A DNA stretch of 64,000 bases. Source: Oceaniradius stylonematis (lineage in GTDB: Bacteria; Pseudomonadota; Alphaproteobacteria; Rhizobiales; Rhizobiaceae). Below the pieces are notes generated by a model, which saw only the letters and a list, made by a program, of their open reading frames with translations, searched no databases and had not been told where the DNA came from. The stretch spans positions 105,982 to 169,981 of the forward strand of contig NZ_QFWV02000006.1 of the NCBI RefSeq assembly GCF_003149475.2, in the 5' to 3' direction. Positions 44,060-53,907 of the stretch are shown in pieces. A program made the translations under genes and the position numbers. How positions within the stretch are numbered: position 1 is the stretch's first letter; the number at the start of each line of letters is the position of its first letter.

Positions 44060-45301
44060 TCACTCCTCGTCCGAGCGCGGATCGAGCGTGAACATCTCGG
44101 GCGTCTGGCTGCGGGTCACCGGCACGTAGGTGTAGTCGGTCATCTCGTCGGCCGGCACCGCTTCGCGCTGGGTGATGCGCCAGGCCGCGTATCCGCCGAA
44201 GATGGCGAATGCGACCGCCAGCGAGAGAAAAAAGCCGCCCGGCCCGAGGCCGACGATCAGAAAGCCCGACAGGACCGGCCCGATCATCGCGCCGGCCCCG
44301 TTGACCACCAGAAGCCCCGACGAGATTTCAACGAACTCGCTGGGTTCGGCATAATCGTTGGCATGGGCGACGACCAGCGAATAGATCGGAAACAGAACCG
44401 CTCCGAGGATGAACACGGTGATGAAAATGCCCGGTGCCGACGCGGCGCCCGGTACGATCTGGTAGGCGATGGCGCAGCCGACACCGACAATGCCGGCGAA
44501 GATCATCACATAGCGCCGGTCCATGCGGTCCGACGCGCGGCCCAGCGGCAACTGGAAGACCGCGCCGGAAATCATCGCCAGCGCAAGCATCAGCGGGATC
44601 TGGTTGCCCGACAAGCCGGTCTGTTCGGCGAACACCGGCGCCTGGAAGTTCCATATGCCGGCGATGATGCCGGTCATCAGCATGCCGACCATCGCGGCGG
44701 GCGAATTGCGGTAGAGCTTGCGCAGATCCAGCGTCACCTGCGTCAGCGGCTGCGGCGAAACGGCGTTGGAAAGTCCGGTGGGGATCACCGCCATGGCGTA
44801 AAGAAGGGCGGCGATGATGAACAGCGTCGTCGTCGCCGGATCGCCGAGCAACACCATGAACTGGCCGGCCATCATGCCGACCATGTTCATGATCATGTAG
44901 AATGAGAAGATTTGGCCGCGCGACTCGTTGGTGGCTTTTTCGTTCAGCCAGCTTTCCACCACCATGTAGGCTCCGGCGAGCGCAAAGCCCGCCACGCCGC
45001 GAAACGCGATCCACGCCAGCGGATGGACGATCAGCGCATGGAACAGGAGCGACATGGCGAGCAGCGTCGCCAGCACCGCATAGACGCGCACATGGCCGAC
45101 CCGGCGCACCATGCGCGGCACGACCACGCAGCCGGCGGTAAAGCACAGCGCGTAGCCAAAGCCGATCCAGCCGATGATGACCGGGCTCCAGCCCTCCAGC
45201 CCCGCGCGCAGCGGCAGCGTGATGCCGGTCAGCCCGCTGCCGGCGAGCAGGAAGAATGTCGAGAGCATCAGCCCCGTGACCGGAACGATGTTACGCAGCA
45301 T
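44060..45301 (-). CDS. MFS transporter, YcaD-like (paralogue 1)
   Basis: The product is 413 residues with 12 membrane helices. The A-motif-like loop VVVPRMVRRVGHVRVYAVL and the FALAGAYMVVESWLNEKATNE segment identify the YcaD-like MFS group of alphaproteobacteria. A cytoplasmic tail ends PEMFTLDPRSDEE. A second copy of the same type is at 53904-55157 and shares the VESWLNE / MESWLNER, KLYRNSP / KLWRNSP and tail patterns. Substrate unknown. Confidence 0.87.
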   Translation of the reverse strand: MLRNIVPVTGLMLSTFFLLAGSGLTGITLPLRAGLEGWSPVIIGWIGFGYALCFTAGCVVVPRMVRRVGHVRVYAVLATLLAMSLLFHALIVHPLAWIAFRGVAGFALAGAYMVVESWLNEKATNESRGQIFSFYMIMNMVGMMAGQFMVLLGDPATTTLFIIAALLYAMAVIPTGLSNAVSPQPLTQVTLDLRKLYRNSPAAMVGMLMTGIIAGIWNFQAPVFAEQTGLSGNQIPLMLALAMISGAVFQLPLGRASDRMDRRYVMIFAGIVGVGCAIAYQIVPGAASAPGIFITVFILGAVLFPIYSLVVAHANDYAEPSEFVEISSGLLVVNGAGAMIGPVLSGFLIVGLGPGGFFLSLAVAFAIFGGYAAWRITQREAVPADEMTDYTYVPVTRSQTPEMFTLDPRSDEE

Positions 45302-45403
45302 GGATGGCTCCCAGGGCTTCCGGCCGGACTGACATATTCAAGGTAATCGAGCGCGATGCCGAAGGCGCGTCCGCCGGCGACACGGTTTTGCGAAGGGGCG
45401 CCG

Positions 45404-46249
45404 TTAGGCCGTGTTGCCGTCTCCTGTCAAACGCTTTTTCAGCGCCAGGAGATCGAGCCATGCCATGCGCTTGAAGCGCGGTTGCTCGCGCAGGAAGGCG
45501 GGGTCGAACAGCGCCGTCACCGGAACAGCGCCGGCACCGAAATCGGTCTCGGCCCACGTGCCGCGCAACTGCATGATCGTCTTTTTCGAGCCGTGCAGTT
45601 GCTGGCTGGCCGCGTTGCCGAGCGCGACGATCAGGCGCGGCCTCGCGAGGGCGATCTGCCGATGCAAGAGCGGCGCGCAGATCTTCATGTGCAGCGGCGT
45701 CGGCCGCTCGCCGCCCGGCACGGTCCAGGGCACGCAAAAGCCGGCATAGATGTCGGCCTTGCTGTCGAGCCCGATCGCCGCCAGCATCTTGCCCAGAAGG
45801 ATGCCGTCGATCCCGGAAAAGGCCTCGGCGTTCTTGTCGTCGTCGCGAGACGGCGCCGCGCCGACCAGCATCACGTGAGCGCCGCGTGTGCCGCCCTCAA
45901 AGATGGTGCTGCGCGCGCTGCGCTTGAGATTGCAGCCTTCGAAGGCCTCGACCGCGGCTCGCAGCGCGTCCAGATCGGCTGCGCCGGCGGCCGTTTGCTG
46001 CGCAAGGCCGACCGCCTGATCGTCGGGGATGCGCGCCGGCTGTGCGAGGTTCGCCGCCGGCCGGCCTGCCGCCGGTTCCTGATTTGGTGCGGATGGCGCC
46101 GGCCTGGCTACTGCGGGTTGGGCCGGCGGCGCTGGTGCCTCGAACCTGTCGCCCGGCTCCGCATCCAGCGCGAAATCCAGCCCGCTGTCGGCGTAAAAGC
46201 GCAGCAACTGTTCGAATTCGGCGCGGCTGGGATCTGCGGTCGCGGTCAT
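45404..46249 (-). CDS. Uracil-DNA glycosylase family 4-like protein with altered motifs
   Basis: The product is 281 residues. A Pro/Ala-rich N-terminal 90 residues precede a family 4 UDG fold: [51 protein letters not shown] and [17 protein letters not shown]. Key sites differ from what I know of the family. Motif 1 GEAPG is GAAPS (130-134), the His of the HP motif is Asp 249 (LFDPAFLR), and only three of the four iron-sulfur Cys remain (106, 172, 191). It may have lost classical activity or changed specificity. No ortholog check was possible. Confidence 0.75.
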   Translation of the reverse strand: MTATADPSRAEFEQLLRFYADSGLDFALDAEPGDRFEAPAPPAQPAVARPAPSAPNQEPAAGRPAANLAQPARIPDDQAVGLAQQTAAGAADLDALRAAVEAFEGCNLKRSARSTIFEGGTRGAHVMLVGAAPSRDDDKNAEAFSGIDGILLGKMLAAIGLDSKADIYAGFCVPWTVPGGERPTPLHMKICAPLLHRQIALARPRLIVALGNAASQQLHGSKKTIMQLRGTWAETDFGAGAVPVTALFDPAFLREQPRFKRMAWLDLLALKKRLTGDGNTA

Positions 46250-46285
46250 GGTTCTATCTCGCAGACCGCGGGGCGCGGCGCAATC

Positions 46286-46909
46286 TCAGGATGCGGGAAT
46301 GCGCGGGTCGAACTTGATGTAGAACAGGTTCGCCGGTGTCAGGTCGGTAATCAGGAAGCGGAACCGCACCGTTTCGCCCGGATCGACGAACCCGTCATGA
46401 AACAGGATCCGGTCAAACGGCTCGAAATCCAGACGGCTGTCGGCGAAGCGGTCCGACACGACGCTGTAATTGCCGGTGCGGCGCTGGTCGAACGACAGCC
46501 CGTCGCCATAGACGCTGGCCTGGCCCAGCATCTCCTGCAGCTCGAACTCCGCGCCGATCCACGGCAGGCCCGAAATGTTCTGTGCAGTGATGTCGAAATG
46601 CAGCGTTCCGGTCGCGTGGGTTTTGGGATGGGCGAACGGGTTGATCGGCTTGGTGGCGCGGATGACGAGCGTCGAAGCCGTTGCGGCGAAGACCTGCTGG
46701 TCGATGCGGATCGGATCGGTCCGGGTGCCGAGCCCGGACAGGGCGATGATGCGAAAGCCGCCCAGCGTATCGGAAAAATCGTAGCCTGCCGTCAGCTCCG
46801 GCGGTTCGGCACGGACAGCGATATCCTGTCCGGATGCGGCGCCGCCCGTCGCGATGAACAGCGCCGCCGCCATTCCCGCCTTTGCAATCATCGATCCGCT
46901 TGCCGCCAT
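46286..46909 (-). CDS. Exported protein of unknown function
   Basis: The product is 207 residues. A signal peptide ends near residue 27 (GGAASGQD). The mature part is beta-rich with no Cys pairs: [57 protein letters not shown], and [20 protein letters not shown] at the C-terminus. I recognise no family. The pattern fits a small periplasmic beta-sandwich. The UDG-like gene starts 36 bases downstream on the same strand, so they may be co-transcribed. Confidence 0.7.
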   Translation of the reverse strand: MAASGSMIAKAGMAAALFIATGGAASGQDIAVRAEPPELTAGYDFSDTLGGFRIIALSGLGTRTDPIRIDQQVFAATASTLVIRATKPINPFAHPKTHATGTLHFDITAQNISGLPWIGAEFELQEMLGQASVYGDGLSFDQRRTGNYSVVSDRFADSRLDFEPFDRILFHDGFVDPGETVRFRFLITDLTPANLFYIKFDPRIPAS

Positions 46910-47020
46910 GCGGACAAGATAGCGCGGTTGGCCGGGCCCGCAACGGCGAAGCCCGATTTGAACTTGCGCCGGCGAGCCTATCCATGCCTAATCGGACAAA
47001 AACGGCGGGAGGATCGGGCC

Positions 47021-48126
<1,106 letters not shown>

Positions 48127-48127
<1 letters not shown>

Positions 48128-48963
48128 TGCAGGAGGCGCTGCGCCACAAATCGTTCGGCGGCTTTCTGACGGTCCACGATCACGACAGCGCGGTCACCAA
48201 CTGCACCATGCGTTTTGCGGTCTATACGCCGCCGCAGGCCGCCGACGGCCCGGTGCCGGTCTTGTGGTATCTGTCGGGGCTGACCTGCACCTGGCAGAAC
48301 GTCAACGAAAAGTCCGGCATCCATCGCCATGCGGCCGAACACGGCATGATGGTGGTGTTTCCGGACACCTCGCCGCGCGGCGAGGGAGTGGCCGACGACG
48401 ATGCCTACGATCTGGGGCAGGGCGCCGGCTTCTACCTGACGGCGACCGAGGACCCTTGGGCGCGGCATTTCCGCATGGACCGCTACATCGCCGAGGAACT
48501 GCCGGCGCTTGTTGCCGATCGTTTTCCGGCAGCCGACATGAACCGGCAGGGCATTTTCGGCCATTCCATGGGCGGGCACGGCGCGCTGACGCTGCATCTG
48601 AAGCATCCCGAACGCTATCGGTCCGTGTCCGCCTTCGCGCCGATCGTGGCGCCGAGCAAGGTGCCATGGGGGCAAAAGGCGTTTGCGGCCTATCTGGGCG
48701 CCGACCGGTCGGCATGGCAGGCTTATGACGCCACCGAACTGGTCGCCCGACAACGGTCAAAGGCGCACATCCTGATCGACCAGGGCGCCGCCGACCAGTT
48801 CCTGGCCGAGCAGTTGCGGCCCGAACTCTTCGCAGAAGCCTGCCGCCATGCCGGCCAGCAACTGACGCTCAACATGCGCGACGGCTACGACCATTCCTAC
48901 TATTTCGTCGGCACTTTCCTCGGCGAGCACTTCGCCCATCATGCGGGGACGCTTGACCGCTAG
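48127..48963 (+). CDS. fghA: S-formylglutathione hydrolase
   Basis: The ATG at 48127 in TGATG gives 278 residues. The serine hydrolase triad is Ser 147 (GHSMGGHG), Asp 223 (GAADQF) and His 256 (YDHSYYF). LWYLSGLTCTWQNVNEKSG is a family hallmark. It releases formate and glutathione. The stop lies in a CTAG shared with the stop of the small gene on the other strand. Confidence 0.95.
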
Positions 48964-49154
48964 GTCTTTCCCCTCGTCGGGCGCTTGACGAACACCCTGC
49001 CAAGAAAGCCGATCGTGGCGCCGATGCCGACACACACAACGACCAGCAGCGCCCATCCTCCTGTTGTCGCCGGGTCGACCCAAGTTGCGAGCAAGACCCC
49101 GGCCAGAAAGCCGATAACGCCGCCGATGCCGAGCCCATAAGCCAGTTCGATCAC
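48960..49154 (-). CDS. Small two-helix membrane protein, hypothetical
   Basis: The GTG at 49154, 3 bases after the stop of the upstream gene, gives 64 residues. Two hydrophobic segments (YGLGIGGVIGFLAGVLLATW and ALLVVVCVGIGATIGFLG) are Gly-rich and may span the membrane; a basic tail follows. GGAGG lies about 11 bases before the GTG. I do not recognise a family. It is probably the second gene of a unit with the 402-residue protein. Confidence 0.5.
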   Translation of the reverse strand: MIELAYGLGIGGVIGFLAGVLLATWVDPATTGGWALLVVVCVGIGATIGFLGRVFVKRPTRGKT

Positions 49155-49157
49155 GAC

Positions 49158-50366
49158 CTAGAATGCCTCCAAAAAGCCAGGGCCGTACTTGTCGGCCCAT
49201 CGCCGCAGCGTCACCTGCAACCGTGCAAGCGTGAAGCCCCTAAGGTCGGCAAAGTCGGTCTCCACATCATTGCGCCATTCCTGCATCATGGCGTGGGCCA
49301 GATCGTAGTTGGACACGCGGGAAAGATCGAGGGACAGGACGAATGTGTCCTCCTTGCCAAACTCCGTCGCCGGCGACCAAGCGAGCAGGAATGGGCCTGT
49401 ACCCGAGCCGGCGAAGCCCGCTTTTTCCGCCTCTTGGATTGCGTAGCGGGCGGTCTCGGTATCGAAGTGCCTGATGGCGTCTTGGCAGACGGTCAGATCG
49501 CGGTCACGCATGCTCTGGTTGAGCGCGTCGGCAACATCGTCCGTCTCGACCGGCCATACGGTGAGGAACTGGTCCGTGACGGCCGTGTTGGACTGGGTTG
49601 CCGTGGGGCGGAATGCGGCCACATAGGCCGCACAGATCTGCTGGTGTTTTTCGATGTCATAGGATGTCGCGATTGCCTTGAAGGCGATGATTCCGTATCC
49701 GCGGAACCCCTCGGGCGGATAGCGATCGGGAGAGCTGAACGCACGCGTTGGAACGGGCCGAACGGACGCGGCGGCAACTCGGCCGGTCTCGTCAGCGGGC
49801 GTCGCTGTTGTCTGCCGCTCGCGCGACTGGCTTTCGACAGCGCTGGCCGGCGCACGATCGACCGCTCTCATTTGTCTCGAAGCGGTCGTAATCGACGGAC
49901 CCGCATTGTCTAGCGTCGAGGTGTCCAGACGGCCAACGATCCGGCCGATCGGCGCCCCGTCGCCGGAGAGTTGCCTTGTAAGCTGCTGTGCGGCTATCTC
50001 GGCGAGATAGGACGGATCGTCGAAATTCAACGTTCCAGCCGATATCTCCCTGTCGCGAAGAAGCCTGAAAGAGGCGGCGAAATCTCCCTCCGTCGGTGCA
50101 TTGTTGGTCACCGATTCAAGCGCCGCCGCACGCCGAAGTTCAAGAAGGGCCGCGCGTGTCAATGGCCCCACGGCGCCGTCAATCGCGCCGTCATAGTAGC
50201 CGAGCCGGTTCAGATTGGTCTGCAAGGCCCTTATGTCGTCGCCACCGGTGAGGTTTCGGCTCGCGAAATCCGGCGGTGGCCGAAGCGGCAAACCCTCGGC
50301 GGCGGCTGACACGACCAGAGCCAAAACCGCCAAGGCAGCGGTGAGCGACCGACAAAGTATAGTCAT
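49158..50366 (-). CDS. Exported peptidoglycan-binding protein with uncharacterised C-terminal domain
   Basis: The product is 402 residues. A signal peptide ends near residue 23 (VVSAAAEG). A PG_binding_1 domain at about 43-80 has DDIRALQTNLNRLGYYDGAI and DGAVGPLTRAALLELR. A low-complexity Ser/Thr/Arg linker covers about 125-210. The C-terminal 190 residues, from YGIIAFKAIATSYDIEKHQQ to LQVTLRRWADKYGPGFLEAF, are well structured and contain two Cys (CAAYVAAF and CQDAIRHF) but match no family I know. The protein presumably attaches to murein. Confidence 0.78.
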   Translation of the reverse strand: MTILCRSLTAALAVLALVVSAAAEGLPLRPPPDFASRNLTGGDDIRALQTNLNRLGYYDGAIDGAVGPLTRAALLELRRAAALESVTNNAPTEGDFAASFRLLRDREISAGTLNFDDPSYLAEIAAQQLTRQLSGDGAPIGRIVGRLDTSTLDNAGPSITTASRQMRAVDRAPASAVESQSRERQTTATPADETGRVAAASVRPVPTRAFSSPDRYPPEGFRGYGIIAFKAIATSYDIEKHQQICAAYVAAFRPTATQSNTAVTDQFLTVWPVETDDVADALNQSMRDRDLTVCQDAIRHFDTETARYAIQEAEKAGFAGSGTGPFLLAWSPATEFGKEDTFVLSLDLSRVSNYDLAHAMMQEWRNDVETDFADLRGFTLARLQVTLRRWADKYGPGFLEAF

Positions 50367-50522
50367 GATGCATTCACCCGGCCAACATCGGTTTAAGCAG
50401 AGTGATAAAAGAGCTATCGTGTGTCAAATGCAAGACTTTCACAGACTGGCATCAATTCAGTTCCGCTAGCTGCTTGTCGGTTTTATCATAATGCCGTCTT
50501 TGCCCAAGACCGCTCATCATTC

Positions 50523-52250
50523 CTACATGTTCGGATAAACCGGGCCTTCGCCGCCCTGCGGCACCGTCCAGTTGATGTTCTGGTTGGGGTCCTTGATGTC
50601 GCAGGTCTTGCAGTGCACGCAGTTCTGCGCGTTGATCTGGAACCGCACCGCATCGTCCGGCTGGCGCTCGGCACCATCGCCGATCGTGTCGCCATCGGCA
50701 TTGAGCCACTCATAGACGCCGGCGGGGCAATAACGCCAGGACGGGCCGGCATAATCGGCATATTCGGAACGCTTCTGCAGCCCGTCGTCGATGACCTTGA
50801 GATGGATCGGCTGGTCTTCCTCGTGATTGGTGTTGGACAGGAACACCGACGACAGGCGGTCGAACGTGATCTCGCCGTCGGGCTTGGGATAGGCGATCGG
50901 CGCGTGCTTGGAAGCCGGCTCGAGCGCCTCATGGTCGGCCTTGCCGTGACCAAGCGTTCCAAGCGGCGACCAGCCGCCGGTCAGTTGGTTGATCCACATG
51001 TCGATGCCGCCAATGCCGACGCCGACCATGGTGCCGAAGCGCGACCAGAGGGGCTTGACGTTCCGCACCTTCTTCAGATCCTGGCCGATCGGGCTGCCGC
51101 GCCAGTCGGCCTCATAGGCATCGAGCGCATCGTCGTTGGCGCGGCCTTTGGACAGCGCCTCGGCGGTTTTGTCGGCCGCCAGCATGCCCGACAGCATCGC
51201 ATTGTGGCTGCCCTTGATACGCGGCACGTTGACGAAGCCGGCCGAGCAGCCGATCAGCGCGCCGCCCGGGAACGAGACCTTGGGCACCGATTGCCAGCCG
51301 CCCTCGGTGATGGCGCGCGCCCCGTAGGAGATGCGCTTGGCGCCGCCGAACGTCTCGCGGATCATCGGGTGCGTCTTGAAGCGCTGGAACTCCTCGAACG
51401 GCTTGAGAAAGGGGTTCTTGTAGTTCAGGTGGACGACGAAGCCGACGGCCACCAGATTGTCTTCGAGATGGTAGAGGAACGAGCCGCCCCCCGTCCGGTT
51501 GCCGAGCGGCCAGCCGAACGAATGCTGGACGAGGCCGGGCCGGTGCTTGGCCGGATCGACCTGCCAGAGCTCTTTCAGGCCGATGCCGTACTTGCCGGGC
51601 TGCTTGCCCTCATCAAGCGAGAACTTCGCGATCAGCTGCTTGGCGAGCGAACCGCGCACGCCTTCGCCGATCAGGACATATTTGCCGTGCAGTTCCATGC
51701 CGCGCGCGAACATCGCCGTCGGCTCGCCGTCGCGGCCGATGCCCATGTCGCCGGTGGCGACGCCCTTGACCGCGCCATTGCCGTCGAAGATCAGCTCGGC
51801 GGCGGCAAAGCCTGGATAGATTTCAACGCCGAGCGCCTCGGCGCGGCCGGCCAGCCAGCGGCACACATTGCCCAGAGAAGCGATGTAGTTGCAATGGTTG
51901 TTCATCAGCGGCGGCATCATGAAGTTGGGCAGGCGCATGCCGCCCGCCGGCCCCAGATAGAGGAAATGGTCGTCGGTGACCGGCGTCTTGAGCGGCTGGT
52001 CCGGATCGTCGCGCCAGTCGGGGATCAGCGTGTCGAGGCCGACCGGATCGATCACCGCGCCCGACAATATGTGCGCGCCCACTTCGGCGCCCTTTTCGAG
52101 GACGACGACGGAAATGTTCTCGTCGATCTGCTTGAGCCGGATCGCGGCCGCAAGCCCCGCGGGCCCCGCGCCGACGATGACGACATCGAACTCCATCGAC
52201 TCCCGCGGTTCGTTCCTGGGATCGTCCGCCCCGTTGGCTTCGCTCATCAT
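50523..52250 (-). CDS. Electron transfer flavoprotein-ubiquinone oxidoreductase
   Basis: I placed the start at the ATG at 52250 (next codon also ATG), with GGAGG a few bases upstream, for 575 residues. The FAD-binding VVIVGAGPAGLAAAIRLK is near the N-terminus. The ubiquinone-binding middle has IGEGVRGSLAKQLIAKF and GCSAGFVNVPRIKGSHNAML. The C-terminal 4Fe-4S part has CPAGVYEW and CVHCKTCDIKDPNQNINWTV. It passes electrons from ETF, reduced by acyl-CoA dehydrogenases, into the quinone pool. An inverted repeat 150 bases upstream may be its operator. Confidence 0.94.
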   Translation of the reverse strand: MMSEANGADDPRNEPRESMEFDVVIVGAGPAGLAAAIRLKQIDENISVVVLEKGAEVGAHILSGAVIDPVGLDTLIPDWRDDPDQPLKTPVTDDHFLYLGPAGGMRLPNFMMPPLMNNHCNYIASLGNVCRWLAGRAEALGVEIYPGFAAAELIFDGNGAVKGVATGDMGIGRDGEPTAMFARGMELHGKYVLIGEGVRGSLAKQLIAKFSLDEGKQPGKYGIGLKELWQVDPAKHRPGLVQHSFGWPLGNRTGGGSFLYHLEDNLVAVGFVVHLNYKNPFLKPFEEFQRFKTHPMIRETFGGAKRISYGARAITEGGWQSVPKVSFPGGALIGCSAGFVNVPRIKGSHNAMLSGMLAADKTAEALSKGRANDDALDAYEADWRGSPIGQDLKKVRNVKPLWSRFGTMVGVGIGGIDMWINQLTGGWSPLGTLGHGKADHEALEPASKHAPIAYPKPDGEITFDRLSSVFLSNTNHEEDQPIHLKVIDDGLQKRSEYADYAGPSWRYCPAGVYEWLNADGDTIGDGAERQPDDAVRFQINAQNCVHCKTCDIKDPNQNINWTVPQGGEGPVYPNM

Positions 52251-52587
52251 TGTCCTCCGGTGACGCGTGCCGTCCCGCATCGGCTGCGGGCCGCGTCCTG
52301 TTGTTGTCAGTCCGCCGGCAGTTAGCCCGCGCGCGCCCGACCTATCAAGATGCGTCGACGCCGCAACGCTTCGGCGCAGTGCCTTTCCCGTAATTTACTT
52401 TGACGTAAACGTCAATAATTCGGCATTCGACAACCGTGCCTTGTCGGTCGCAGCGGAAGCCTCAAGGCGCCGCATGCCGAGATGCGGGCGCCAATCCCAT
52501 GACCCTTCCAGGCACCGTTTCGGCAAGCTCGGCATCGCACCTCAGGATGATGGGAACTGGCGGCGAGCCTCGAAAGGGGCAAGCCCA
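52251..52587. other. Non-coding stretch upstream of ETF-QO
   Basis: Besides the palindrome at 52400-52415, I see no reading frame with protein-like sequence and no RNA gene. The stretch presumably holds the ETF-QO promoter and decayed sequence downstream of the DUF1428 remnant. Confidence 0.5.
52400..52415. promoter_or_regulatory. Inverted repeat TTGACG-TAAA-CGTCAA upstream of ETF-QO
   Basis: TTGACGT (52400-52406) and ACGTCAA (52409-52415) are perfect inverted arms with two bases between. It is 150 bases upstream of the ETF-QO start. The form is close to sites I remember for the MerR-type regulator LiuR of branched-chain amino acid and fatty acid degradation, whose regulon includes ETF-QO. 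That assignment is inference. A related copy is at 59438-59453. Confidence 0.5.
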
Positions 52588-52691
52588 TGCGCCATGGTTG
52601 TTGAAGACGCGGCCGGTTGCCTTGGCGTGGTCGACAAAGGCCCGCGTTTGTCATTGGGCACGGCGGCGACAAATCCGTGGACATAGGCCAT
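52588..52691 (-). pseudogene. Truncated, frameshifted DUF1428 (YbaA-like) gene remnant
   Basis: From the ATG at 52691 the frame reads MAYVHGFVAAVPNDK, matching the start of DUF1428 proteins (MxYVDGFVVAVPADK). The match then continues only in another frame, as AFVDHAKATGRVFNNHGA (about 52641-52591), corresponding to the next conserved block. The frame change falls near 52648. Sequence after about 52588 shows no more of the family (normally about 115 residues), so the gene is both frameshifted and truncated. Confidence 0.7.
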
Positions 52692-52787
52692 GGCGCGTCG
52701 TCCCGATGCGATCTCTTTCCGAAACAGCCTATGCGTCGTGCATAATGGCCACAAGACCAGCGGCAAAACCGAGCGGCCAGCAGACGC

Positions 52788-53240
52788 TCACGCCCGCTCG
52801 TCCTTGGGCGAGCCCATCACCACATAGGTCGTGATCGAGCGGACCTGCGGAATTGCGCCGAGCACATCGGCGTGGAACCGCTTGTAGGCGGCGATGTCGG
52901 CCACCTCGACGCGCAGCAGATATTCGATCAGCCCCGTCACATTGTGGCATTCGCGCACCTCGGGCACATGCGCCACCGCGCGCTCGAACGCGTCCTGGGC
53001 GGCCTTGGAATGGTCGGCCAGCCCGATGCCGACATAGGCGGTGAACGCCTGGCCCAGCTTCGACCGGTCGATCACCGCCCGGTATCCGCCGATCACGCCG
53101 GACCTTTCGAGCTCCTGGACGCGGCGCAGGCAGGCCGAGGGCGACAGATTCACCCGCGCAGCCAGATCGATGTTGCTGATCCGCCCGTCCGCCGAAAGAA
53201 CGCGCAATATTTCTTCGCTTTTTGCGTCGACTGCCTTCAT
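52788..53240 (-). CDS. Lrp/AsnC family transcriptional regulator
   Basis: The ATG at 53240 gives 150 residues, the standard length. The N-terminal helix-turn-helix is SNIDLAARVNLSPSACLRRV. The C-terminal RAM domain has VTGLIEYLLRVEVADIAAYK and RSITTYVVM. Such regulators sense amino acids. It is divergent from a LysE-type exporter gene 73 bases away, the classical arrangement in which the regulator controls an amino acid exporter. Confidence 0.92.
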   Translation of the reverse strand: MKAVDAKSEEILRVLSADGRISNIDLAARVNLSPSACLRRVQELERSGVIGGYRAVIDRSKLGQAFTAYVGIGLADHSKAAQDAFERAVAHVPEVRECHNVTGLIEYLLRVEVADIAAYKRFHADVLGAIPQVRSITTYVVMGSPKDERA

Positions 53241-53313
53241 CGATTGCGCATATAGCCGGAAATGGCTCAATAAAGAAAGCACATTGCGCGCCAACTGGGC
53301 GCATGATTGTGCG
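53241..53313. promoter_or_regulatory. Divergent Lrp/LysE control region
   Basis: This 73-base gap separates two divergent starts. ATTGCGC occurs at 53243-53249 and 53283-53289, 40 bases apart, about four helical turns. GCGCA...TGTGCG near 53300-53313 forms a short imperfect inverted repeat. These are candidate Lrp-type operator sites. No strong -35/-10 pair stands out. Confidence 0.4.
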
Positions 53314-53907
53314 ATGAACGCCGAACTGCTCGCCGCCTTTGCCACCTTCGCCTTCGTCTCGTCGGTCACGCCGGGGCCCAACAATCTGATGCTTCTGGCG
53401 TCGGGCGCCAATTTCGGGCTGGTGCGGACCATCCCGCACATGCTGGGCATCGGCATCGGCTTCACCGTGATGATCGTTCTTGTCGGCGTCGGGCTGATGC
53501 AGGTCTTCGATGCCGTGCCGGCCAGCTACACGATCCTCAAGATTGTCTCGGTCGCCTATCTGCTCTGGCTGGCCTTCAAGATCGCCAATGCCGGTGCGCC
53601 GCAAGGGGGCGAGACGCAGGGCGCACCGATGACGTTCCTGCAGGCTGCCGCTTTCCAGTGGGTCAACCCCAAGGCCTGGACGATGGCGCTGACGGCGATC
53701 ACGATCTACGCGCCGGACCGCAGCCTGTCGGCGATCGTGCTGGTCGCGCTGGTCTTCGGCGTGATCAACCTGCCGACCGTCAGCACCTGGACGCTGATCG
53801 GCCAGCAGATGCAGCGCTTCCTGACCGATGCGCGGCGCCTGCGCGCCTTCAACTGGACCATGGCGGCACTGCTGGTGGCTTCGCTCTGGCCGGTGCTTGC
53901 CGGTTAG
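53314..53907 (+). CDS. LysE/RhtB family amino acid exporter
   Basis: The ATG at 53314 gives 197 residues. The LysE signature VTPGPNNLMLLASGANFG is at about 18-35, followed by QWVNPKAWTMALTAI. Six membrane helices are visible. The substrate cannot be assigned; homologues export lysine, homoserine, threonine or related compounds. Its stop TAG overlaps the stop of the convergent MFS gene within TTAG. Confidence 0.9.
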   Translation: MNAELLAAFATFAFVSSVTPGPNNLMLLASGANFGLVRTIPHMLGIGIGFTVMIVLVGVGLMQVFDAVPASYTILKIVSVAYLLWLAFKIANAGAPQGGETQGAPMTFLQAAAFQWVNPKAWTMALTAITIYAPDRSLSAIVLVALVFGVINLPTVSTWTLIGQQMQRFLTDARRLRAFNWTMAALLVASLWPVLAG

